From the NCBI RefSeq assembly GCF_013393185.1, contig NZ_QJQX01000029.1:89624-153623 (forward strand): a DNA stretch of 64,000 nt, given 5' to 3'. Each line of letters starts with the position of its first letter. The stretch's first letter is position 1. Shown here piece after piece: positions 42,822 to 51,234 of the stretch. This DNA comes from Sphingobium lactosutens (GTDB taxonomy: Bacteria > Pseudomonadota > Alphaproteobacteria > Sphingomonadales > Sphingomonadaceae). The translations under genes were made by a program, and so were the position numbers. The notes beneath the pieces were generated by a model that did no database searches, had not been told where the DNA came from, and was given only the letters and a program-made list of their open reading frames with translations.

Positions 42822-44114
42822 TCAGCCCTCCGCCTGTTGCGTGCGGCGCCACTGGCGGTCGAGCCGCCAGATACCCAGCATCATCACCAGCTGCGACAGG
42901 ACCACGCCGCCGATCGACAGCACCGGATCGGCGCCCAGCACGATCAGCGTCACCGCGACGACGCCGACGCCGCAACTGCGCAGGCTTTGCGCGGCGAGCG
43001 GGCGGAAGGCGCGGCGCGCCTGCGTCATCACGCTCATCGGCGTCTGCACGCACTGGACCAGGGAAAGCAGAGCGCAAAGCCCGACAGCAAGGACGACGGC
43101 CTGATGGTCGAGCGTGGGCTTGAGGATCAGGCCGGGGAAAAACTCCAGCACGATCGCCGCGACGACGCAGGTGCCGAGCCACAGCATGACGAGGGCGGCC
43201 ATGAACATGCGTTCGGACTTGATCGCCGCGCCATGGTCGCCGCGCGCGACGGCGCGGGTCATGCGGGGGCGCTCCAGCTGGGTCAGGGCGGTGATGCAGA
43301 CATTGACCGGGCGGAAGAAGAGCATGCCGACCGCGATCGGCGCGAAGGCGGTCGGACCGGCCAGCAGGGTCACGATATAGCTGTGCGAATTGGACGTCGC
43401 CTCGGTCGACAGCACGCCGACCAGCGTCCAGGCCGATTGTTCGCGCCATACCGGACGATAGGCGCGGAGCGCGCGGCCCGGCCCCATCGCGCCATGGCGG
43501 CGCAGGAAGGCAAGGCCGAAGGGCAGCATGCCGATCAGGCTGGCGGCGACCAGCATGCCGCCGATCGCAGGCAGGCTGGCGCCGGTGCGCATGGCGATCG
43601 TCAGGCCGATCAGGATCGTGCCGGCATAGGCAAGGTCGGACCGTGCGGCGCGCATCGGGGCATGATGGGCGTAGGCGTTGGACCGGCCGAACCAGCGGAT
43701 CAGCGAGAAGGTGCCGGCCAGCCCGAACAGCAGGGCGGCGGCAGGAGAGGCGGTGGCCCAGGCGATCGCGGCGCAGAGCAGCCCCTGGCTTGCCGCCAGC
43801 AGCAGGTTGACCGGGAAGAAGAAGTCGAAGCGGCGCGCGTCCGCTTCCTCGCCCTGGTTGACCGCAATCGTATAGGGCGTGGATACCAGCGCATTGGACA
43901 GGCCGTAGCCGAACTGGATGATCACCAGCAGGAACGCCAGCGTACCGATCGCCGACGTCCCCAGATGGTGGATGGAGAAAAGCTGGACGGCCAGATGGCT
44001 GACCGACACGATCGCCGACGACAGGCTGGCCAGACCGAAGCGGCCGAGCACGCTGCCCAGGCGCTGGATGCGGCCCGTCGCCGGGCGTTGTTCAGCGACC
44101 TGCGCTTCAGCCAT
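42822..44114 (-). CDS. Wzx-like polysaccharide flippase
   Basis: A 430-residue protein with roughly twelve predicted membrane helices and few charged loops (FGLASLSSAIVSVSHLAVQLFS; LAFLLVIIQFGYGLSNALVSTPYTIAV; AVVLAVGLCALLSLVQCV), the profile of MOP-superfamily exporters that flip lipid-linked repeat units across the inner membrane. No other flippase candidate is present in the locus. It overlaps the WecB/TagA gene by 8 nt. Confidence 0.8.
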   Translation of the reverse strand: MAEAQVAEQRPATGRIQRLGSVLGRFGLASLSSAIVSVSHLAVQLFSIHHLGTSAIGTLAFLLVIIQFGYGLSNALVSTPYTIAVNQGEEADARRFDFFFPVNLLLAASQGLLCAAIAWATASPAAALLFGLAGTFSLIRWFGRSNAYAHHAPMRAARSDLAYAGTILIGLTIAMRTGASLPAIGGMLVAASLIGMLPFGLAFLRRHGAMGPGRALRAYRPVWREQSAWTLVGVLSTEATSNSHSYIVTLLAGPTAFAPIAVGMLFFRPVNVCITALTQLERPRMTRAVARGDHGAAIKSERMFMAALVMLWLGTCVVAAIVLEFFPGLILKPTLDHQAVVLAVGLCALLSLVQCVQTPMSVMTQARRAFRPLAAQSLRSCGVGVVAVTLIVLGADPVLSIGGVVLSQLVMMLGIWRLDRQWRRTQQAEG

Positions 44115-44913
44115 GGCGATGCTTCCAGATCAGCCAGAGCGCATGGGGATTGGTGGTGAGATACCGCCAGGCGAGTTGGCGCGGCCGCGTCACCATGCGG
44201 TGCAGCCATTCCAGCCCGGACTTCTGCATCCACATCGGCGCGCGTGGATAATCGCCGGTCACATAGTTGAACAGGCCGCCGCAGGTGACGATCCAGCCGG
44301 CCTTGATGCGGTGGCGGTTGCGCACGCAGAAGGCCTGCTCGCGCGGCTTGCCGGTGCCGACCCACAGGACATCGGGGGCCGCGGCATTGATCGCATCGAT
44401 CACCGCATCCTCATCCTGCGCCGACCAGAAGCCGTTGCGCCGTCCCGCCAGTTGCAGTCCCGGCGCGAGGGCGGTGATCCGCCGGGCGCATTCGGCGTTC
44501 ACCGCTTCCGCGCCGCCCAGCAGATAATAGGTCACGCCCAATGCCGCCGCGGGCTTCAGGCTGTCGATGAACATGTCCGTGGTGCTGGACCGGTCGGCGA
44601 TCTCCGACCCGCCCAGCCAGCGGGAGGCGGCCACTACGACCTGCCCGTCCGCATGGATCAGGTCCGCCTGCGCCAGGTCGGTGCGGAAGGCGGAATCGCT
44701 GGCATTCATCGACAGGCCCTGGCCGTTGCAGTCGAACACCAGCCAGGCGGGCTGGTCGAGCGATCGGCGCAGTGGCGCTTCACGCAGCATCTTGTCGATC
44801 AGCGCCTTGAGCGATAGGGTCGACACCGCAATGCCGCCGACCTGTGCGACCGGGGCTTCCGCGCGCGCGCCGTCCGGCCAGGGCATCGGGTTGCCGGCAG
44901 CCAGATCGTTCAT
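44107..44913 (-). CDS. WecB/TagA/CpsF-family glycosyltransferase
   Basis: A 268-residue GT26 enzyme. Landmarks are LVFDCNGQGLSMNASDSAF, ADLIHADGQVVVAASRWLG (the ADGxxVV catalytic Asp region), YYLLGGAEAVNAECARRI, and WVGTGKPREQAFCVRNRH, followed by VTCGGLFNYVTGDYPRAPMWM. GT26 members add ManNAc, ManNAcA or glucosyl units early in repeat-unit assembly. It is cytoplasmic and probably acts soon after the priming transferase. It overlaps the ATPase-like gene by 4 nt. Confidence 0.88.
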   Translation of the reverse strand: MNDLAAGNPMPWPDGARAEAPVAQVGGIAVSTLSLKALIDKMLREAPLRRSLDQPAWLVFDCNGQGLSMNASDSAFRTDLAQADLIHADGQVVVAASRWLGGSEIADRSSTTDMFIDSLKPAAALGVTYYLLGGAEAVNAECARRITALAPGLQLAGRRNGFWSAQDEDAVIDAINAAAPDVLWVGTGKPREQAFCVRNRHRIKAGWIVTCGGLFNYVTGDYPRAPMWMQKSGLEWLHRMVTRPRQLAWRYLTTNPHALWLIWKHRHG

Positions 44914-45815
44914 GCAATCACCGTCCCGGCGATCGGCACGCCATGGCGGTCGAGATCGTCGATGACGCGGCGCATAGCGGCGATCGCGGTACTGCCGCGC
45001 CGCACAACCAGCGTAACCGCGTCGAAGCCGGCGAGGATGCTGCCATAGGGTGTCTGCTCACCCTTGCGCTCGGCAAGGTAGAACAACATCGTCATGTCCT
45101 TGAGGCCCCAGCCCCCTGCAGTTTCCGCCAGCGGGCCACGGGTCACGAGGCTGGACGCGCTGCCCGATGCGCGGCCGGCGGTCATCAGCCACAGTCCCTC
45201 CACCGCCGTCTTGGCGGCGGGGAGCAGCGCGGCGCTGCCGATCAGCTGCTCGGCCAGGCCTGCCTTGTTGGCGACGCGGAACAGGCGGTCGAGCGAGGGG
45301 CGGTCCATATCGACGTCGACCGCCATGGTCGGACCGTCCATCTGCGCCATGACGACGGCCAGATTGGCCGCCATGATCGCTGCTTCATCCCCGGCCTCTA
45401 TCGACAGCACCGCCATCTTGAGCGCGGCGGGATCGCCATCCTTGGCGACCGCCCGCATCTTGGACCGGATGGTGCGCATCTTGGCGGCATAGGGATCTGC
45501 CGGGTCGAACGCGGCTGCAACCAGCGGATCGACGCGCGGGTCGCCGACCGACAGCAGCGCGAAGCCGCCCTGCAGCGCGCCGAGCATGCCGGCGTCCTCG
45601 CTGTCCAGTAGCCCCAGGTCGAGGGCGGCGTCATGCAGCGCCAGACCTTCGGCGCGGGCATGGGCTTCGATCCGGGCGACATCGGCTTCGGCGAGAAAGC
45701 CATGCTCAACGGCCAGGCGGGCGAAGCCCTTGCTGTCACGGGCGCGAGGGCGGGAGGCGGCGGCGCCGCCAGGGTTCATCTGCGGCGGGGCGCCTGCCGT
45801 GGAACGCAGTCTCAT
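44910..45815 (-). CDS. Degenerate tyrosine-kinase-like ATPase (CpsD/GelE type)
   Basis: A 301-residue protein in the position of the cytoplasmic ATPase partner of a polysaccharide co-polymerase. The BY-kinase/MinD-like fold is visible in AVLSIEAGDEAAIMAANLAV (135-154) and TMAVDVDMDRPSLDRLF (163-179, Walker A' with its Asp residues). However, the Walker A segment that should read GEGKST is EAAI-like (A141-I147: AGDEAAI): both the Lys and the Ser/Thr are missing. No C-terminal Tyr cluster is present. It is therefore probably not a kinase and may act as a scaffold. It overlaps both neighbours by 4 nt. Confidence 0.75.
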   Translation of the reverse strand: MRLRSTAGAPPQMNPGGAAASRPRARDSKGFARLAVEHGFLAEADVARIEAHARAEGLALHDAALDLGLLDSEDAGMLGALQGGFALLSVGDPRVDPLVAAAFDPADPYAAKMRTIRSKMRAVAKDGDPAALKMAVLSIEAGDEAAIMAANLAVVMAQMDGPTMAVDVDMDRPSLDRLFRVANKAGLAEQLIGSAALLPAAKTAVEGLWLMTAGRASGSASSLVTRGPLAETAGGWGLKDMTMLFYLAERKGEQTPYGSILAGFDAVTLVVRRGSTAIAAMRRVIDDLDRHGVPIAGTVIA

Positions 45816-47170
45816 GCGGCCTCCTTATGCTTGGGGAACCACCCGGCCCGGGCAGGGGCGGGCATCAGTTCGGTGATGACGTCGACTTCGGTGGCGCGGA
45901 CGACACCGGAAGCCGAGCGGACGCGAGGATTGACGATTTCCATCAGGATGACCGCCGCCACGCCGCCGACCAGCCCCAGCGCGACGCCGGCGACCAGCCA
46001 CAGCGGGATATTGGGCTTGGCCGGCAGCAAAGGCACCACTGCTTCGTCCAGCGGGCTGGCGTTGGGCTGCGAGATTTGGCTTTTCAGAGTTGCTTCATTG
46101 AAGCGCTGTCGCACCGTGTCATAGGTCTGGCGCGCGGCGTCGACGTCGCGCTGGAGCACCATCAATTGATCCTGCACGTCCGACATGCGGATCATGCGGT
46201 CTTCCTGCCCGGCCATATTGGCCTTCAGGTCGCCTTCACGGCCATTGGCGGCGACGCTGTTGGCGCTGACCGCGCCGGCCTGGCTGGCGCGGGCTGAGCC
46301 GAGCTTCGACTGGAGTTCGGCCAACTGGGCGCTGGCCGCGGCCATGGTCGGATGGTTCGGACCGAGCGTCTTGGCCAGTTCGGACACGCGGGCCGATTGC
46401 GCCGCGACCTGTTCCTGCAGGTTCTGGACGATCAGCGACCCTTCGATGTCCGACACGCCGCCAGCCCGCGCCTTGGACCGGGCGGCGGCGGCTTCGGCCT
46501 GCGCTTGCGTCAACTGGTACGACATGTTCTTCAGCTTTTCGGCCTCAAGATCCATGCGGTTGATGCCGATAATGTCATGGGCGCGCTGGAAATCGGACAG
46601 GTTTTTCTGCGCAAGCTCGTAGCGGCGGCGTACTTCCTGCGTCTGTTCGTCGAACCATTTGGCCGATCCGCGGGCTGGCGAAGCGCGCAGTTCCACCTGC
46701 TCGCGCATGTAGATCTTCGCCACCAGGTTCGCGACCTTGGCCGCGACTTCCGGGCTGGGGTCCAGATATTGCAGCTGCAGCACATTACTCTGGCGGCCGG
46801 TGGTGATGATCAGGTTGGCGCGGACCATCGCCGCCGCCTGCTGCAACCGCGCGGCGGCCGGCATGTCGGACGGCAAGGCGTCGACAAACCCGGCTTCCTT
46901 GGCCACGGCGTTGATCACCTTGGCGCTGCGGATCACGTCGGTCTGGGTGCCGATGATGCTTTCGACATCGACCCGGCTGCCCTGATCGTTGGACGTCGAG
47001 GTCGGGTCGGTCTGCGACAGGTCGAGCAGCAGCGATGCCGTGCCCATATATTGGCGCGGTTGCAGGAAGGCGAGCACCGCGATGAGGAGAAACAGGATGC
47101 CGCCGATCGTTGCGGCGGTCCGCCAGCGCGCCTGGAGCGCGGCCAGCAAATCAATGGGGTTCATGCTCAT
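45812..47170 (-). CDS. Polysaccharide co-polymerase (Wzz/GumC-like chain-length protein)
   Basis: A 452-residue inner-membrane protein of the PCP-2 type. The Wzz domain starts MSMNPIDLLAALQARWRTAATIGGILFLLIAVLAFLQPRQYMG (first membrane span about 18-35). A long periplasmic coiled coil follows (FDEQTQEVRRRYELAQKNLSDFQ to about 370), then a Pro-rich segment and second span (LLPAKPNIPLWLVAGVALGLVGGVAAVIL). No kinase domain is fused; that function is in the separate downstream gene, as in sphingan loci. The start at 47170 overlaps the AAA+ gene stop; longer reading back to 47299 lies within that gene. Confidence 0.9.
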   Translation of the reverse strand: MSMNPIDLLAALQARWRTAATIGGILFLLIAVLAFLQPRQYMGTASLLLDLSQTDPTSTSNDQGSRVDVESIIGTQTDVIRSAKVINAVAKEAGFVDALPSDMPAAARLQQAAAMVRANLIITTGRQSNVLQLQYLDPSPEVAAKVANLVAKIYMREQVELRASPARGSAKWFDEQTQEVRRRYELAQKNLSDFQRAHDIIGINRMDLEAEKLKNMSYQLTQAQAEAAAARSKARAGGVSDIEGSLIVQNLQEQVAAQSARVSELAKTLGPNHPTMAAASAQLAELQSKLGSARASQAGAVSANSVAANGREGDLKANMAGQEDRMIRMSDVQDQLMVLQRDVDAARQTYDTVRQRFNEATLKSQISQPNASPLDEAVVPLLPAKPNIPLWLVAGVALGLVGGVAAVILMEIVNPRVRSASGVVRATEVDVITELMPAPARAGWFPKHKEAA

Positions 47171-48585
47171 AGCCCGTCCACTCCTCGCAGCAATGCGCGC
47201 ATTTCTTCGGCCGGCGACTGTTCGGGCGGTGCGGCGGCCACCGGCTGCTTGGCCATCAGCAGCAGGAATTGCGGCGCCAGCGTATCCTCGAACATCCACA
47301 GCTCGCCATTGGGCGTCGCAACCAGCGCGGGTTGCAGCCGGGCCATGGCATCGCGTGCCTGGCCCTCGTTGATCGATCCGCCGCCCAGCACTTCATGGCC
47401 AAGGCGCACCAGCCGTTCATAGGAAATGGCCAGCATTTGCGCCGCCACGATGGCGGCCAGGCCGATCATCCGGCGGCTGGACCCCGCTTCCCACAGGATG
47501 CGGCGGAACAGCGCATGGGTCGCCTCGCTCATTTCGGTCCAGCCGGTCAGCGCGTCGGCCAGTCCCTGTTCCGCATCCGCCAGCGTCACCAGTTCGCGGC
47601 CGGAGGCCTCGGTAATGAGCGCGGCGTGCATGCCGAACAGGCGGGCATGATAGGGCGACCCCATGGCTGCGCTCGCCAGCGCTTCCATCGCGTCCGGATC
47701 GATCGCCAGCCGCGCATTGATGGCACAGCTGGCGAGCAGCCTCTCCAGCTGGGGGCGGGGGATCGGGCTGACCCGTTGGGGCACCAGATGGCGACGCAGC
47801 GAGGGATGGGCTGCGATCAGCCCGTCAATGTCGCTGGCGATGCCAACCAGCACCACCTGCACCGGAGAATGAATGTCGGTCAGCAGCTTGAGCAGCGTGG
47901 CGACATCCTGTTTGGCGCTGTCGGATTCGACCCGGTCATATTCGTCGATGATCAGGATGGAGCGTTCGCGCACTTCCTCGACCAGCAGGGCGGCGAGGCG
48001 GGACACGTCCAGCCGTTCGCCCAGCATGACCTTCAGCCGCTCGCGCCCGGCGCTGCTCATCGGCAGCTCGGACAGGAAAGGGCGGAACAACGAGTCGAAA
48101 TCGGACTCACCGCTCGCCGAAGCGTAAAGGGCGACGCAGCCCGCCTCGTCGGCGAGGTCGCCGAACACGCGGGCGAGCGAGGTCTTGCCCGATCCGCGCG
48201 TGCCGAACACGACGGCATGCTTGCGCTGTACCACGACGGCTTCGACCAGCTTTTCCAGCTCGCTGTTGCGACCGGCAAGGCCGTGGCGGTCGGTCACGGG
48301 CATCGCCGTGTTGAAGGCGGCATAGATGCTGTCGCGGCGCAGGCTGATCGGCCGGATCGGCGCCGTCATCGCGCTCATCGACAGCGGACGGGGCTGCGGC
48401 TCCGGCGCTTCGGCCTCGTCCGCCGCGTCGTGGCGAAAGCCGGGCAGGGCGCGCATCTCGGGCTGCAACACCACCTCGTCCGGGATCAGCCGGTCGTTGC
48501 GTTGAGCATTGCCGCGGGCGGAGGAGAGAAACCGGGTCAGAAGGCCCGGTCGCTCAGGCAGGATTCCTTGATCTATCGCGGTCAA
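47167..48585 (-). CDS. AAA+ ATPase encoded in the exopolysaccharide operon
   Basis: A 472-residue cytoplasmic ATPase of the AAA_16/ORC-like kind. After a variable 95-residue N-terminus come HGLAGRNSELEKLVEAVV, Walker A GTRGSGKTS (128-136), Walker B SILIIDEYDRV (209-219, D214-E215), a VVLVGIASD sensor-1-like segment and a C-terminal winged-helix-like region. It lies between the Wza-like and Wzz-like genes with 4-nt overlaps on both sides, so it is made together with the export machinery. This is not one of the standard Wzx/Wzy components. Role unknown; regulation of assembly by ATP hydrolysis is conceivable. Confidence 0.8.
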   Translation of the reverse strand: MTAIDQGILPERPGLLTRFLSSARGNAQRNDRLIPDEVVLQPEMRALPGFRHDAADEAEAPEPQPRPLSMSAMTAPIRPISLRRDSIYAAFNTAMPVTDRHGLAGRNSELEKLVEAVVVQRKHAVVFGTRGSGKTSLARVFGDLADEAGCVALYASASGESDFDSLFRPFLSELPMSSAGRERLKVMLGERLDVSRLAALLVEEVRERSILIIDEYDRVESDSAKQDVATLLKLLTDIHSPVQVVLVGIASDIDGLIAAHPSLRRHLVPQRVSPIPRPQLERLLASCAINARLAIDPDAMEALASAAMGSPYHARLFGMHAALITEASGRELVTLADAEQGLADALTGWTEMSEATHALFRRILWEAGSSRRMIGLAAIVAAQMLAISYERLVRLGHEVLGGGSINEGQARDAMARLQPALVATPNGELWMFEDTLAPQFLLLMAKQPVAAAPPEQSPAEEMRALLRGVDGL

Positions 48586-49430
48586 AACAGCTTCTCCCGG
48601 ATGATGAGGACGTCTTCAGGCTGAACCGGATCGTCCAGATTGGCCTGAATTTCCTTCCCCCCCCGGCGTACTTTTATGCGTTTTGTCGAGCCTGCCAGCG
48701 TCGGGCCGCCCGCCAGCGCCAGCGCCTGGCGGAAGCTCTGTCCCGGCGCGAAGGAAAAGGCGCCGGGCTGCTGCACCTGGCCATAGACATAGATTTTCTC
48801 GGCCTGCGGCACGAACAAGGTGTCGCCGGGCTTGAGTGGCCGATTGGCGCCTGCCGACATATCCGCCAGGGAAATGCGGATCGGCGCGCCGCCCTCGGCC
48901 GGCGTCAGGATGACCGCGTTCGCGCCGTCCTTGGTCGATCCGCCGGCCTTGGCCAGCATCGATGCGACCGTATAGGGGCGGTCGAGCGGATAATTGCCCG
49001 CCTGCGGCACATTGCCCAGCACGGTCACGAACCGGCTGACATAGTTGCTCACCTCGACGCTGACCGACGGCTTGGTCAGATAGCCGCCGCTGGCATAGCC
49101 GGCCGCGATATCCTGCGAAAGTTGCGTCGTACTCTTGCCGTTCGCCTGGATCGGCCCGATCAGCGCGAGCAGGATCGTGCCGTCCGCCTTGACGCGCGTG
49201 GTCGTGGACAGGTCGGGCTGGCCGAACACGGCGATCTTCACCTCGTCATCCGGGCCGAGCAGATAGCCGGCTGCCGCGGCGGGCTGCGGCGCGGCGGGGG
49301 CGACGGCCGCGGCGGTGGTGGTCGGCGCGGGCGCCGGAGCGGGTGCCGGAGCGGTCTGGGCGACCGCCGTCACCGGCAGCACGATCAGCGTCGCGGCCTG
49401 AAGGACGGTCAGGGTCTTGGCTGCTTTCAC
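48582..49430 (-). CDS. Wza-like polysaccharide export protein
   Basis: A 282-residue periplasmic/outer-membrane exporter. The N-terminal signal peptide is followed by a Pro/Ala-rich linker, then YLLGPDDEVKIAVFGQPDLSTTTRVKADGTILLALIGPI, the Poly_export domain, and two SLBB-like beta-grasp units (VTVLGNVPQAGNYPLDRPYTVASMLAKAGG; IYVYGQVQQPGAFSFAPGQSFRQALALAGG). No lipobox Cys is obvious, unlike E. coli Wza. It probably forms the export channel with the barrel protein encoded just upstream. Confidence 0.92.
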   Translation of the reverse strand: MKAAKTLTVLQAATLIVLPVTAVAQTAPAPAPAPAPTTTAAAVAPAAPQPAAAAGYLLGPDDEVKIAVFGQPDLSTTTRVKADGTILLALIGPIQANGKSTTQLSQDIAAGYASGGYLTKPSVSVEVSNYVSRFVTVLGNVPQAGNYPLDRPYTVASMLAKAGGSTKDGANAVILTPAEGGAPIRISLADMSAGANRPLKPGDTLFVPQAEKIYVYGQVQQPGAFSFAPGQSFRQALALAGGPTLAGSTKRIKVRRGGKEIQANLDDPVQPEDVLIIREKLF

Positions 49431-49452
49431 AGGTCTATACTCCCTGGATGAA

Positions 49453-50718
49453 TCAGAATTTTACGGACGCGCCCAGTGTCACCTGGGTGCCGCTGAATTG
49501 AGAAATGTCGGTGTCGGTCCGGCGCCGATAATGCTGTCCGTCGAGCGTCAGCGCGAAGCGGTCCGACAGCTTGCGGCTCAACACCGCGCCCAGTCGCTGG
49601 TTCCGGTCGGAATTGATGGTGAAGGGACGCAGCGCGGCGTCCTGACGGAAGGTGCGACGCTCCCATTCCGCGTAGAGGCCGGCAGATGTCAGTTCGGAAA
49701 TGGCGAATTCGCCCTGCACCCGATAGCTGGTTTCGATCGCGAAGCCGGCCGCGATCAGGCTGTCGTTGACAATTCCCCTTTCCGTGGTGGCGGTCAGCTT
49801 CAGGCGGGAAATGGCATTGGTGGAAAGACTTATCTTCCAGCCCAGCCCGTCATAGCTGCCGACGGCGGCGGAATCGCTGTCGACATCCAGCCAGCGCACG
49901 TCTGCATCGATCTGGGTCAGCGGCGACACCGCGCGTTCGAAGCGCAGGCCGTAGCTGTTGATCCGGTTCTCTATGCCCAGCGTGTCACGCTTGCTGTTCA
50001 CCCGTGCATAATAAGCGGTGAACGTGCCCAGGCTCGGTTTGCTGTAGCCGATGCCGCCCATGAACGTGTCGCTCGTCTGGTCGGCATAGTCGAACTGGTT
50101 CGCGTTGCGCGTCAGGTCATGGCTATATTCGGCGACCGGGAACAGGCCCGGACGTTCGCAGCTGAACTTCGCCCCGAAGGAGGTGAAGCGCTGGAGATTT
50201 TCGGTCGCGCTGTTCAGGTCGCCATAGTCGGCGCGCTGCTGCCGGTAGGCGGCGCGGGGCGTGACGAGGCAGGTCGCGCCGAAGCGGATATTGGCCTTCG
50301 CCTCGGTATCGACGCGCAGCTTGCTCCGCTGCTCCTCTGATATGAAGCGGTCGTAGCCCAGCTTGCCCCGGAGCAATATGTCGTGCCGCCCGATCGGCCG
50401 GCCGAAGGTCGCCTCGACCGAGGGGGTGACGATGAGGTCGCTCTTGGGATCGTCCACCGCATCGTCGACGCGATAGACATTGTCGTCATAGAGCAGATCC
50501 AGGCCGGCGGTCAGGTGGAAACCATAATCCGCCAGGCGCTTGTCATCGGAAGGCGCGCGCGGCGTACCATCTTCCTGCGCATGCGCAGCAAAAGGCGCCG
50601 CCACCAGAATCGCGGCAGTGCCGATCGCGGTGCGCACGAAGCGGCGGCCGCGCGGCCTGTTGTTTATATCGGGCGCGCAACTGCCCCTCCGCATGAGCGG
50701 ACGATGAAATGCGATCAA
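49453..50718 (-). CDS. Outer-membrane beta-barrel protein of the exopolysaccharide locus
   Basis: A 421-residue protein with a signal sequence (FVRTAIGTAAILVAAPFAAHAQ) and then alternating beta-strand repeats ending in LSQFSGTQVTLGASVKF-like residues with a C-terminal Phe, the profile of the outer-membrane barrel family (BBP2-like) found in many exopolysaccharide clusters. The TTG start at 50718 has AAGGA upstream; ATG 50694 is an alternative without a ribosome site. It lies 22 bp upstream of the Wza-like gene and probably leads the long operon. Confidence 0.8.
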   Translation of the reverse strand: MIAFHRPLMRRGSCAPDINNRPRGRRFVRTAIGTAAILVAAPFAAHAQEDGTPRAPSDDKRLADYGFHLTAGLDLLYDDNVYRVDDAVDDPKSDLIVTPSVEATFGRPIGRHDILLRGKLGYDRFISEEQRSKLRVDTEAKANIRFGATCLVTPRAAYRQQRADYGDLNSATENLQRFTSFGAKFSCERPGLFPVAEYSHDLTRNANQFDYADQTSDTFMGGIGYSKPSLGTFTAYYARVNSKRDTLGIENRINSYGLRFERAVSPLTQIDADVRWLDVDSDSAAVGSYDGLGWKISLSTNAISRLKLTATTERGIVNDSLIAAGFAIETSYRVQGEFAISELTSAGLYAEWERRTFRQDAALRPFTINSDRNQRLGAVLSRKLSDRFALTLDGQHYRRRTDTDISQFSGTQVTLGASVKF

Positions 50719-50910
50719 AAACAGGAATCCTTGTTGCGTTGCAGCAATGAGGGCATGCTAACCCTCTTTCCACCTCGTGCACACTCGCCGAAATGCAATT
50801 GGTCGCAGCAAAGCAACGCTTCGGATTGTCCGAAACGGGCAGGTTGCAGGCCGAAACCCGCGAATTCCTATTTGTTAATCTGGCAGCAAGCTAAGTGGCG
50901 CGCTTTTGGC

Positions 50911-51111
50911 CTAGAGAATCACCCAGGCAATCGCCGCCACGGTGGCCAGCAAGGCGGCCACGCCGGCCCATCGGGAAACGAACTGCACGGCGGTTTCGAG
51001 CCGGTCGGTGAGTTCCCGCCTGGCGCGGCGACGGGCCGGAACGCGCGCTTTTTCGCGAATTTCTCCGGCCGAAGGGTGCGCAACGATCACAGCAGATTCT
51101 TGGTTCCGCAT
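50911..51111 (-). CDS. Small single-span membrane protein, paralogue A
   Basis: A 66-residue protein MRNQESAVIVAHPSAGEIREK..., basic in the middle (ARRRARREL), ending TAVQFVSRWAGVAALLATVAAIAWVIL: one C-terminal membrane span. The end resembles that of the small protein at 52904 (AIQHLSRWAGPAALTGVILIIAWWLIH). No function is known. The ATG at 51111 lies only 5 nt beyond the T-run of a terminator on the same strand and has no ribosome-binding site, so expression may be conditional or leaderless. Confidence 0.5.
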   Translation of the reverse strand: MRNQESAVIVAHPSAGEIREKARVPARRRARRELTDRLETAVQFVSRWAGVAALLATVAAIAWVIL

Positions 51112-51116
51112 GACAC

Positions 51117-51152
51117 AAAAAAATCCCGCCTGTTCCTGATGGAAGGCGGGAT
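51117..51152 (-). terminator. Intrinsic terminator of the priming transferase gene
   Basis: On the minus strand a 9-bp stem (ATCCCGCCT with AGGCGGGAT, 51144-51152 and 51123-51131) and 12-nt loop are followed at once by seven T residues (51117-51123). This is a textbook terminator about 80 nt after the sugar transferase stop and directly before the ATG of the small membrane protein. Confidence 0.85.
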
Positions 51153-51234
51153 ATATGTCGTGGGTTAACAAAAGGTAGGAATTGAGGGCGGCAGAATAAC
51201 GGCTCGTCGCATTCCAACCGCCCGCAAACTTTTG

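Noticed and set aside
50543..50782. Small frames at the start of the barrel gene region as separate genes
   Set aside because: They are out-of-frame readings of the barrel protein's signal-peptide region, with no start context or family similarity.
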